DNA from: Leptospira terpstrae serovar Hualin str. LT 11-33 = ATCC 700639 | GTDB lineage: Bacteria; Spirochaetota; Leptospiria; Leptospirales; Leptospiraceae | NCBI RefSeq assembly: GCF_000332495.1 | Contig: NZ_AOGW02000020.1 | Coordinates: 1-26,487, forward strand | Reading direction: 5' to 3' | Length of the DNA stretch: 26,487 bases | Part shown: one piece after another, positions 8,654-15,943 of the stretch | How positions within the stretch are numbered: position 1 is the first letter of the stretch | Layout: each line of letters starts with the position of its first letter | Translations under genes and position numbers: made by a program | The notes under the pieces: generated by a model | The model's input: the letters and a program-made list of their open reading frames with translations, nothing else | Databases searched by the model: none | Told to the model about the DNA's origin: nothing

Positions 8654-9782
8654 GAGTTTGTTTGAATCCATCATATTCGGAGTTACCGCCTTTTTTTCAT
8701 TGATTGCCGGCATTGTTTCATTTAGAAAGAATCCGCGGACAAGAATGAAAACAAGTTTTTCAATCTTAGCGGCTTTTTTCTGTATCGGTGATTTGACAAT
8801 CCTTTGTGATAGTTTGTTCTTAGAAAATCGAATCCTACACCAGCCCCATACCATTTCTACATATCTTGTATTTGAGTCTTTTATCCTACTTTACTTTGGA
8901 CTACAATTTCCAACTTTCTTTCGAAATTTCTCAAGGCTCGTAGTCATTTGTTCTTTTGTTTTGGGAATGGGGATCATGTTGTTATTTGTGGATTTGGGAT
9001 TACTGAACGAAGTGTACCCAAATGCAAGTTTAATCCTTTTGAAATACTATTATAACACTTATTATGTGTTAGCATTTATGGCATTTGCTTATCTGATTAT
9101 TGCTAAACTCAGATATAACTTTCCTGCCATTCAAAAATTTATGGAATATATATATTTTGCAACCTTCTTCACTTGTGTATTCTTTATTACTCTTTGTTTT
9201 TTCCCAAATTTAATTCCCATAACCACAAAATATTTTTTACATTTTTTCCTTTTTATGAACCTTTTATTCCTCTCTTGTTTTTTTGTATTTTTATTTCATT
9301 ATTCGTTCACAGAAAATTATTTAACTCATCCATTTTCGTTTATATTTGAAAGGTCCACTAAGATTTTTGAAGACCAAATTTTAGCGACCAGGTCCCATTC
9401 TCGACTTATCAAAGAAAAACTTTGGAGTTTGTATGATTCAAGAAACTGGCGTAAAATTATGGATAGTTTTTGGTTCCAAATTCTCGTGGATGAAACCTTA
9501 GACAATGCATTAGAACACGGTGGCAAAAGGGAAGACGATATCATTACCGTACATGTGTTTGAATCACGTAAGTACATTGATGTGTATGTGATTGATAGTG
9601 GGAAAGGTTTTAACCCCAGACTCGTTCCAAGTCCAATTGAATCGGATCGAAAATTAGTTACAGGTGGGCGTGGAATTCATATTCTAAAAAAACTATTTGT
9701 CGTTCGGTGGAATTTTCTCGGTAACGAAGTGAGTATCCGCGTGGATAAAACAAAGAGTAATGATTGGAAATCTGTAACCTAA
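8652..9782 (+). CDS. Membrane protein with RsbW-like HATPase domain
   Basis: A 376-residue protein with about seven hydrophobic segments in the first ~220 residues, then a cytoplasmic GHKL ATPase domain. The N box is DETLDNALEHG (280-290, Asn285), the G1 box DSGKGF (315-320) and the G2 box GGRGIHILKK (338-347). There is no DHp-type phosphoacceptor His or dimerisation helix, so this is not a standard histidine kinase; the ATPase domain resembles the anti-sigma-factor Ser/Thr kinases of the RsbW/SpoIIAB type. It probably senses something at the membrane and phosphorylates or sequesters a STAS-type partner. The ATG (8652-8654) shares bases with the likely ATG of the divergent htrA-like gene; the nearest purine-rich site (8623-8633) is about 20 bases away, further than usual. 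No partner gene is adjacent. Confidence 0.8.
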   Translation: MSLFESIIFGVTAFFSLIAGIVSFRKNPRTRMKTSFSILAAFFCIGDLTILCDSLFLENRILHQPHTISTYLVFESFILLYFGLQFPTFFRNFSRLVVICSFVLGMGIMLLFVDLGLLNEVYPNASLILLKYYYNTYYVLAFMAFAYLIIAKLRYNFPAIQKFMEYIYFATFFTCVFFITLCFFPNLIPITTKYFLHFFLFMNLLFLSCFFVFLFHYSFTENYLTHPFSFIFERSTKIFEDQILATRSHSRLIKEKLWSLYDSRNWRKIMDSFWFQILVDETLDNALEHGGKREDDIITVHVFESRKYIDVYVIDSGKGFNPRLVPSPIESDRKLVTGGRGIHILKKLFVVRWNFLGNEVSIRVDKTKSNDWKSVT

Positions 9783-9802
9783 CCAAAACTCTTTGTTTTT
9801 TT
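9747..9802 (+). terminator. Intrinsic terminator overlapping the end of the HATPase gene
   Basis: A perfect 12-base inverted repeat, AAAACAAAGAGT (9747-9758) and ACTCTTTGTTTT (9788-9799), runs into further T residues on the + strand. The left arm lies inside the coding sequence and the 29-base loop includes the stop codon. The stem is A/T-rich and the loop large, so confidence is moderate. Confidence 0.45.
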
Positions 9803-9824
9803 GTGTAAAAACTATACTTCTATT

Positions 9825-10358
9825 TTAATGTCCTTCAAATTCGCAAATAGAGAATACATCAATTCCATAAGTATCTTTGATTCGTTTTGCTCCACCTAAA
9901 TCTGGTAAGTTGATAATTGTGGAACATTCATGAACCACTCCTTTTAGGCTTTGCACAAGTTTGATTGAGGCTTCCAGAGTTCCCCCTGTGGCAATCAAAT
10001 CGTCCATAATCAAAACTCTTTCACCGGGACTTATGGCATCTGTATGGATTTCCACATGGTCTACACCATATTCCAATGCATAAGATTCGGATATGGTTTG
10101 CCCTGGTAGTTTTCCTTTTTTACGGATAGGAACAAATCCCACACCCAACTGGAAAGCAAGTGCTGCACCGGGAATGAATCCTCTAGCATCTATGGCAGCA
10201 ATTTTATTCAATTTAGCATTTTGGTATCGTTCTACAAACATTCCAATGGTCAGTTGGAAACCTTCTGGATCTATAAGAAGGGAAGTAATATCGCGAAAGA
10301 GAATCCCTGGTTTTGGATAATCGGGAATGGTACGAATCTTAGATTTAACAATGGACAT
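9825..10358 (-). CDS. apt: Adenine phosphoribosyltransferase
   Basis: A 177-residue type I phosphoribosyltransferase, the normal length for Apt, which salvages adenine to AMP using PRPP. The N-terminus ([18 protein letters not shown]) is the characteristic Apt segment, AAIDARGF precedes the flexible loop, RKKGKLPG is the Apt-type loop, and [13 protein letters not shown] at about 115-127 is the PRPP-binding motif. I chose ATG 10358 because it puts this conserved N-terminus at the usual distance; an upstream ATG at 10394 would run into the htpX terminator region. The gene is alone between that terminator and a convergent neighbour. A putative purine-type permease lies two genes upstream, a possible functional link only. 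Confidence 0.97.
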   Translation of the reverse strand: MSIVKSKIRTIPDYPKPGILFRDITSLLIDPEGFQLTIGMFVERYQNAKLNKIAAIDARGFIPGAALAFQLGVGFVPIRKKGKLPGQTISESYALEYGVDHVEIHTDAISPGERVLIMDDLIATGGTLEASIKLVQSLKGVVHECSTIINLPDLGGAKRIKDTYGIDVFSICEFEGH

Positions 10359-10395
10359 ATTAGGATGAAACCAAAGAAGACTAGGCCTTTGCAAT

Positions 10396-10425
10396 AAAAA
10401 AAGGCCGGCAAATTCGCCGACCTTT
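10396..10425 (-). terminator. Rho-independent terminator after htpX
   Basis: Read on the minus strand, a 10-base stem AAAGGTCGGC / GCCGGCCTTT (one T-G pair) with a six-base loop is followed by a run of T. It lies 28 bases after the htpX stop and before apt, so it separates these two transcripts. It is the strongest intrinsic terminator in the window. Confidence 0.85.
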
Positions 10426-10452
10426 ACTTCACAAACTATAAAGTAAGAAATT

Positions 10453-11343
10453 CTATCTCATTTGTTTGAGTGCAAGAATCCGTTCTTCTAACGCTGGGTG
10501 AGTGGCAAATAGGGAAAGGAATCCCCCTTTGTTGGAAGATATTTTAAGGGAAGCCAATGCTTCTCCTCTCGGATCTTCTGGCATCTCCACCATTTGGCGT
10601 AGTGATTCCAAAGCAGAAATCATAGATTCTCTTCCTGCAAGTTTGGCTCCGCCAGCATCTGCACGAAACTCACGTTTACGTGAAAAGTAAGCAACTGCCA
10701 TAGAACCAAGAATCGAGAAAACAATGTCTAGTGCAATGGTAACAACTATTCTTACAATATGTGCCATTTCTTCTTTCACCGCATTCGATGCAATGTAGGC
10801 AATGATACGAGAGAAAAACATCGCAAAGGAGTTCACAACACCTTGGATGAGAGTGAGAGTAACCATGTCTCCGTTCGCAACGTGTGACAATTCGTGTGCG
10901 AGGACTCCTTCCAATTCTTGTGCATTCATACGGTTCAATAGTCCCGTAGAAACTGCAACAAGAGCGCTGGATTTACTTGGGCCCGTTGCAAATGCATTCA
11001 CTTCGGGAGATTCGTAAATTCCCACTTCCGGCATAGGAAGGTGAGCTCTTTGTGCAAGTGATTGCACACGGCGATAAACATCCATCTCTGGAGCAGAAGC
11101 TTGTTTAGGATCGATGACTTTGACACCCATCGTCCACTTCGCCATCATCTTGGAAAGTAATAGGGAAATAAAAGATCCCGCCATACCCCACATTAAACAG
11201 AATACAATGAGCTGAGTTAGATCTAGACCATAGGCCCGGATACTAAATCCCATCGAACCAAGTAAGGTGGTTACGATAGAGATGGTAGTCATAATCAAAA
11301 TATTGGTTAACAGGAAAAAACCGATTCGTTTGATCCAAGTCAT
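10453..11343 (-). CDS. htpX: Membrane zinc metalloprotease HtpX (M48)
   Basis: A 296-residue protein of the usual HtpX length. Two N-terminal hydrophobic segments (about 7-29 and 41-63) are followed by the M48 catalytic core: HELSH at 150-154 supplies two zinc ligands and the catalytic Glu151, and SRKREFRAD gives the third ligand Glu225. Two further hydrophobic segments lie between these (about 160-180 and 197-220). The active site faces the cytoplasm in the characterised family members, where HtpX degrades damaged inner-membrane proteins. AAGGAG is present upstream of the ATG, and a short perfect hairpin lies directly upstream of that site (11362-11378). The gene is followed by a strong terminator. 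Confidence 0.96.
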   Translation of the reverse strand: MTWIKRIGFFLLTNILIMTTISIVTTLLGSMGFSIRAYGLDLTQLIVFCLMWGMAGSFISLLLSKMMAKWTMGVKVIDPKQASAPEMDVYRRVQSLAQRAHLPMPEVGIYESPEVNAFATGPSKSSALVAVSTGLLNRMNAQELEGVLAHELSHVANGDMVTLTLIQGVVNSFAMFFSRIIAYIASNAVKEEMAHIVRIVVTIALDIVFSILGSMAVAYFSRKREFRADAGGAKLAGRESMISALESLRQMVEMPEDPRGEALASLKISSNKGGFLSLFATHPALEERILALKQMR

Positions 11344-11361
11344 AGGAAATTGTTCTCCTTA

Positions 11362-11378
11362 AGGTTCCAAGGGAACCT
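11362..11378 (-). promoter_or_regulatory. Hairpin next to the htpX ribosome binding site
   Basis: AGGTTCC and GGAACCT form a perfect 7-base stem with a 3-base loop. On the minus strand it ends one base before the AAGGAG (11355-11360) of htpX. No T-run follows, so it is a poor terminator candidate for the upstream permease gene; a role in htpX mRNA stability or translation is possible but unproven. Confidence 0.35.
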
Positions 11379-11428
11379 GTTCTTTAGACTAGAACTGTAA
11401 TAGTTTGAGCAAGAGATTACAAGCAAAA

Positions 11429-13045
11429 TTAATGTCCTAATTTCTCCGCTTTTCCTTTAGAACCGAGGAACTTAACTAATAAAAATAAGGTCGCAAGGGA
11501 TAAGTAGGCAATAGGGAAGTCAAGGCTTGCAAGTTCTGTAAATCGATTGAGAATGGCATTCCCTTGCAATTCATACGCGTGGATCCAACCAAACAAGGAA
11601 AGAACAGAGGCAATGGAGGCCCAAATCGCAGCCTTATTCCATTCTTTTTCTAAAATAAAAACAACCATCGCTGACCACACCATCGAAGTGATGAGAAACC
11701 CTTGTGACAAAGCGAGGACTCCACTCAGTGCATAAGGAAGGAAACTTAAATGCGGTGGAATATCCGATAAAGAAAAATGGACGATTTGTTTTACACCTAA
11801 CTCTTGCAAGGTGGTTTGCAGTTTTCCATCTAAATAAATAAATACATTCTGGATGATAAGCACAGCCCAACCAGCAAAGGCAGGCAATAGGCCCACGACC
11901 ACTGCTGGAGAATGGTGTTTAGGAATTGCTTGGAAGGCTTGGCTTGTAATCACAATTCCAATCCAAAGTACAATCGCCATTCCTGCTTCCACTGGGATTA
12001 ATGCTTGGATGAGACCCATAAGTCCAAATAAACTTACTAAAGTCATAAAAATTCCTGATAACACCGAATAACTGTGTTTAGCTCCGAGTGCTTTCCATCC
12101 TGGATGTCCAATGTAAATGGTAGTAGGAAAAGGAGAACCAAAAGCCGTTCCCGCCAGTGTTCCTAGACCATTGACAAGTAAGGAAGTTTTTGTATCAAAA
12201 CTATCACCTGAAGCTTCCGCAGATTCAATGTTTTGAAGTGAACCTATGACATTAAAAATTCCCATCGGAAGGATGATGGAAAAATAGGCTTTGATATTGG
12301 CGTAAGTTAAAGTTTCGATAAGGGGACTGATGGAAAGTTGGGGAAAGTAAAATCCAAGAGTTTCTAATCCTTTTTCAACGGCCCCTGGTTGGTAAATAGG
12401 GTCTCCCCAAAAAGAAGATAAATAAGACAATAAAATTCCAAGGACAACAGAAAGTAATCCACCAGGAATTCCAAAGGGAAATCGAACTTTCCCAAAGTAT
12501 TGTAATAGAATGATACCTAGCGGAATAAAGGCGATGATCGGTCGCTCAAACGTACGGAGTAAAAAATCCATAGAAATAAAGGTGATCGCAATTCCTGCTA
12601 ATGCAGAAAGTAATGCTGCTCTTGGAGTGTATTTACGGATTTGCGCGGCTACAAAAGAACCAATCACTTCTATACATCCGGAAACAAAAGATACAAGGAG
12701 TCCTGCTTTCCATGCTGCTACATAATTTCCTGTTGCTTGGTAAGTGGGAAACATCACAAAAAATACAAAGGCAAAAAGCGAAACCGTATTAATACCATAA
12801 GGAATGGCTGTAACATCGGTTCGGTTAGTTTTTTGTCCTAGTTTCCAAGCCTGCCAGGCATAAAACATATTTCCAACAAGTAAAGAAACCGCAGCACCAG
12901 GCAAAACAACAGCAGTGATAAAGGCAAGTGGGAACCCGCAAACTCCAATACAGAGTGCAGAAAGAACTAGAAGTTGGATGAGGTTGTCTACCATAAGACC
13001 AAAAAAACCGTCGAGATCACCTCGGGTGATGGTAAAAAAATTCAT
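11429..13045 (-). CDS. NCS2-like (xanthine/uracil-type) permease
   Basis: A 538-residue polytopic protein with about 12-14 hydrophobic segments. The opening TRGDLDGFFGLMVDN, the TDVTAIPYGIN stretch after the second pair of segments, and SPFPTTIYIGHPGWKALG in the middle match the layout of a large NCS2-type family often annotated as xanthine/uracil permease. Substrate cannot be read from sequence; a purine would fit the nearby apt, but htpX and a terminator lie between them. Its ATG overlaps the TGA of the SspB-like gene by four bases (ATGA), so it is the third gene of a translationally coupled set. Confidence 0.75.
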   Translation of the reverse strand: MNFFTITRGDLDGFFGLMVDNLIQLLVLSALCIGVCGFPLAFITAVVLPGAAVSLLVGNMFYAWQAWKLGQKTNRTDVTAIPYGINTVSLFAFVFFVMFPTYQATGNYVAAWKAGLLVSFVSGCIEVIGSFVAAQIRKYTPRAALLSALAGIAITFISMDFLLRTFERPIIAFIPLGIILLQYFGKVRFPFGIPGGLLSVVLGILLSYLSSFWGDPIYQPGAVEKGLETLGFYFPQLSISPLIETLTYANIKAYFSIILPMGIFNVIGSLQNIESAEASGDSFDTKTSLLVNGLGTLAGTAFGSPFPTTIYIGHPGWKALGAKHSYSVLSGIFMTLVSLFGLMGLIQALIPVEAGMAIVLWIGIVITSQAFQAIPKHHSPAVVVGLLPAFAGWAVLIIQNVFIYLDGKLQTTLQELGVKQIVHFSLSDIPPHLSFLPYALSGVLALSQGFLITSMVWSAMVVFILEKEWNKAAIWASIASVLSLFGWIHAYELQGNAILNRFTELASLDFPIAYLSLATLFLLVKFLGSKGKAEKLGH

Positions 13046-13500
13046 TCGTTTCGTTTCCCTCCAAAATCAACTCGAATCACATTTCCATCCCCCGTCACTT
13101 CCGGTTTTGTCACCTTTGGTTTGGGGTTTACTTCTTCCGCATTGGGAGCCACTTCGACTTGTAGAAATCTTAGTTGAGTAGCTGAGTTTTGGAATTTATC
13201 ATAGATTCGGAATACGGCATCCCAAGGAATCATTGTTGGTTCCCAAGCTGATCCAAATTGAAGTTCAGCAAATAAATAATCTGGTTTGCTATCTAAAACT
13301 TTTACGGCTTTGTCACCAAACACAAGTACGATGCCAGATTCTTTTTCAGCATTGAGTAACCCGCGTTTTCCAATTTCTAGTTTTGGGTGCGGCATTACGT
13401 GAATATAAAAAACTCCAAATCGTTCCCAGTAGAGATTGAACAAATCTCTTTTAAACTCACGTAATGTTGTGATTTCTTCCTGCGTGAGTTTTTCGCTCAT
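13042..13500 (-). CDS. SspB-like ClpXP adaptor (putative)
   Basis: A 152-residue soluble protein. The N-terminal helix FKRDLFNLYWERFGVFYIHV, a GIVLVFGDKAV strand, a AELQFGSAWE strand and IPWDAVFRIYDK recall SspB, the adaptor that delivers ssrA-tagged proteins to ClpXP, where the equivalent segments are a region of small strands ending in a VPL/IPxxAVxxIY motif. As in SspB, the folded part is followed by a Pro/Lys/Glu-rich linker and a short conserved-looking tail (GNVIRVDFGGKR) that could be the ClpX-docking peptide. The gene overlaps both neighbours by four bases (ATGA on each side). The call rests on motif resemblance only. Confidence 0.6.
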   Translation of the reverse strand: MSEKLTQEEITTLREFKRDLFNLYWERFGVFYIHVMPHPKLEIGKRGLLNAEKESGIVLVFGDKAVKVLDSKPDYLFAELQFGSAWEPTMIPWDAVFRIYDKFQNSATQLRFLQVEVAPNAEEVNPKPKVTKPEVTGDGNVIRVDFGGKRNE

Positions 13501-15380
13501 AAGTTCCTTTTACCATGTGATGTTTCCCACTCGATATACTCGTCGTGGACTTTATATTCGGGGATAATTTCTTTGAAAGCACCGAATATTTCTCTATTCT
13601 TGTTTGCCTTTGCTAGAGAAAACAACCTGTTCAATTTATTTTGAAAGAGTAATAGGTTGTAGTTTTCCAAAGGTGCTGCAATTCGAATTTTTGGATGGTG
13701 TGTTTTTTTGATTCCTTCTTGGTTTAAAAGAAGTTCTTCATATAATTTTTCTCCTGGACGAAGGCCAGAAAATTCAATGGCAATGTCTTTGTGTGGAGTG
13801 TATCCAGATAAACGAATCATTTCTTCGGCAAGAGAAAGGATTTTCACCGGTTCTCCCATATCCAAAATAAAAATTTCGCCATGTTCACCCATACTCCCAG
13901 CTTGTAACACTAGTTGTGTGGCTTCAGGTATAGTCATAAAGTACCGAATGACATCAGGATGAGTGACAGTGACTGGACCACCGCGTTTGATTTGTTCTCG
14001 AAAACGTGGAATCACACTGCCGTTGGAACCTAATACATTTCCAAATCTTACGGTAATAAATTTTGTTCTGGAATTTTGTGAGATATGTTGCAAATAAATT
14101 TCTGCAGCACGTTTAGAAGCACCCATCACGTTGACTGGATTCACTGCTTTGTCTGTAGAGATCAAAACAAATCGTTCAACGCCGATTAGGCGACAAACGT
14201 CAGCTACATTTTTTGTTCCCATCACGTTATTAAGAACAGCTTCCGATGGATTGATTTCCATCATTGGAACATGTTTGTAAGCAGCAGAGTGGAAAACCAC
14301 AGAAGGGCGATGTTCTTCGAATATCGCAGAAATACGGGATAGATTTTTTACATCAGCAATGACGGGTCGAATGTCAATTTGTAAGTCAGAAAAACTTTTT
14401 CTCAGCTCATAATCAATTTCATATAAGGGAGTTTCTGCAGCATCCAAAATGACAAGAACGCTTGGTTTAAACAAAGCGACTTGCCTACAAATTTCCGAAC
14501 CAATGGATCCGCCAGCCCCAGTCACTAGAATTACTTTTTTTTCTAAGTAGGAACGTATGGATTCAATTTCTAAATCTACAGTAGGCCTTCCCAAAAGGTC
14601 CTCTACTTGCACTTCACGCAGTTGTGTGATGTTCGGTTTTCCCGATAGATACTCACCGAAAGTTGGTAGGATTTTGAAATCCACTCCAGCACTTTCGCAT
14701 TCTTTCATTAGTTTACTGACTACCCGACCATCTGGTTGTGGGACAGTCATAATTACTTTTTTTACACCGTAACGAACTAAAATTTTACCAATTTCATCTG
14801 TGGCACCAAGTATAGGAACTCCTTGGATGTACCCACCTTTTTTGGATAGGTTGTCGTCCAAAAATCCTATGGGTTGGTAGTCTAAATCAACATTGCGTCT
14901 AATTTCTGTTAGGAAAGAACTTCCCAGTTTTCCTGCGCCGACAAGAAGGATAGGAGTTCCCCGTTTTGATTTGTCAGAATTGAAAATTTGTTCTCGAAGC
15001 ATCCTCCAACTCAAACTTCTTAAACATAAAAATCCAAGGAGGATCAGTGTGTCGAGAATCGGTACCATTCGAGAGAGTTGGTAGAATCGGTTGTAGAAGA
15101 GAAGGGCAAGAGTCGAAACTAAAGAAGAAAGCACAGTGGCTTTGATGATTGCAAGTAGATCGTGTAACGAAGCGTAAGACCAAAGGGATCTATAAATCCC
15201 AGAAAAAAGAAAAACTACACTTCTTGAGACAACGACGATAGTGGCACAGACCCAAAAGTCAGGGTAACTATCTAAAAATCGTATATTTTCAAAACGCACT
15301 AGGTGTGCGAGAAAATACGACAAAAACATAAAGAGTATGTCTACTGGAAAAACCCAGTATCGTCTCGGGATCGGTTTCAT
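13497..15380 (-). CDS. FlaA1/CapD-type membrane NDP-sugar 4,6-dehydratase
   Basis: A 627-residue protein of the WbpM/PglF/CapD class, which converts UDP-N-acetylglucosamine to the 4-keto-6-deoxy sugar. Four N-terminal hydrophobic segments (about 10-29, 43-60, 78-96, 105-121) are followed by a first nucleotide-binding fold (LLVGAGKLGSS, about 145-154) and the catalytic SDR domain beginning TGAGGSIGSE (287-296). The active site reads STDKAVNPVNVMGASKR: Ser408, Met419 and Lys423, with Met in place of the SDR Tyr, as is normal in this class. ATG 15380 is chosen because it begins just before the first membrane segment; an upstream in-frame start at 15497 would overlap the divergent gene. It probably supplies a deoxyamino sugar for surface polysaccharide. 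It is first in a coupled set with the SspB-like and permease genes. Confidence 0.92.
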   Translation of the reverse strand: MKPIPRRYWVFPVDILFMFLSYFLAHLVRFENIRFLDSYPDFWVCATIVVVSRSVVFLFSGIYRSLWSYASLHDLLAIIKATVLSSLVSTLALLFYNRFYQLSRMVPILDTLILLGFLCLRSLSWRMLREQIFNSDKSKRGTPILLVGAGKLGSSFLTEIRRNVDLDYQPIGFLDDNLSKKGGYIQGVPILGATDEIGKILVRYGVKKVIMTVPQPDGRVVSKLMKECESAGVDFKILPTFGEYLSGKPNITQLREVQVEDLLGRPTVDLEIESIRSYLEKKVILVTGAGGSIGSEICRQVALFKPSVLVILDAAETPLYEIDYELRKSFSDLQIDIRPVIADVKNLSRISAIFEEHRPSVVFHSAAYKHVPMMEINPSEAVLNNVMGTKNVADVCRLIGVERFVLISTDKAVNPVNVMGASKRAAEIYLQHISQNSRTKFITVRFGNVLGSNGSVIPRFREQIKRGGPVTVTHPDVIRYFMTIPEATQLVLQAGSMGEHGEIFILDMGEPVKILSLAEEMIRLSGYTPHKDIAIEFSGLRPGEKLYEELLLNQEGIKKTHHPKIRIAAPLENYNLLLFQNKLNRLFSLAKANKNREIFGAFKEIIPEYKVHDEYIEWETSHGKRNL

Positions 15381-15463
15381 ATCTGATAAATAAGGGTATT
15401 TGGAACAAAATTCCTTGTAAATACAGAATCTGTTCCGAAGAATAGAAAAGAGGAAAAACCTGT

Positions 15464-15943
15464 TTGAAATCACTTCTTTTCCGCCTAGCGGGAACATTTT
15501 CCGCGGAAATTGGCTCCGAACTCTATCTAAAACTGAAGGAGGAAACTCTTTCCCCCTCTCTTTTTTGCTTGGATTTTTCCCAAGTCGAAGAGGTGACAGA
15601 AGTAGGTTGGGAGTTTATTAGAAAGATTGTAGAACGTTGTCGAGAAACAGGATCAAAAGTGGCTGGGTTTGGACTCGGAATTACTGTTCCCGACGAAAAT
15701 TTCCAACTTCTCACCTTGTTCCCGACGGAATCGGAATGCATTCATTATTTAGAATCACAAATCATAAGTGAAACTCCCGCAAATGAACTCACTCCCAAAT
15801 CAGAAGAAAAAACTGTACATTGTCCTGAATGCCAAACCCTACTTCGTTGGAAACTTGCGGGAGATTACCTCTGTCCTAATTGTAAAATCAAATTTTTTGT
15901 AAATAAAAAAGGATGGGTCTCCACTTACGAACGTTTGGTGTGA
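15464..15943 (+). CDS. STAS-like protein with C-terminal zinc ribbon
   Basis: A 159-residue soluble protein. Residues 1-98 have the beta-alpha pattern of a STAS (anti-sigma-factor antagonist-like) domain: a CLDFSQVEEVTEVGWEFI segment that places a strand and a helix around the usual phosphorylation-site turn, where VTEVGW stands where STAS antagonists have a Ser or Thr. After a Pro/Glu-rich linker, CPEC (120-123) and CPNC (137-140) form a four-Cys zinc ribbon. The start is TTG 15464, with AAGAGGAAA ten bases upstream; there is no ATG anywhere in the frame near the start. The gene is divergent from the FlaA1-type gene and its end overlaps the end of hrpB by 19 bases. Role unknown: a sensor or scaffold in partner switching is a guess. 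Confidence 0.7.
   Translation: MKSLLFRLAGTFSAEIGSELYLKLKEETLSPSLFCLDFSQVEEVTEVGWEFIRKIVERCRETGSKVAGFGLGITVPDENFQLLTLFPTESECIHYLESQIISETPANELTPKSEEKTVHCPECQTLLRWKLAGDYLCPNCKIKFFVNKKGWVSTYERLV

Noticed and set aside
8654..8854. N-terminal extension of the HtrA-like protease
   Set aside because: It would bury the signal peptide 67 residues inside the protein and overlap the divergent membrane gene.
12510..13181. Several plus-strand open frames opposite the permease and SspB-like genes
   Set aside because: They overlap one another in different frames and lie antisense to well-formed genes, so they are chance frames.
15381..15497. N-terminal extension of the FlaA1-type dehydratase
   Set aside because: The extra 39 residues precede the normal first membrane segment, are unlike the family and would overlap the divergent STAS gene.
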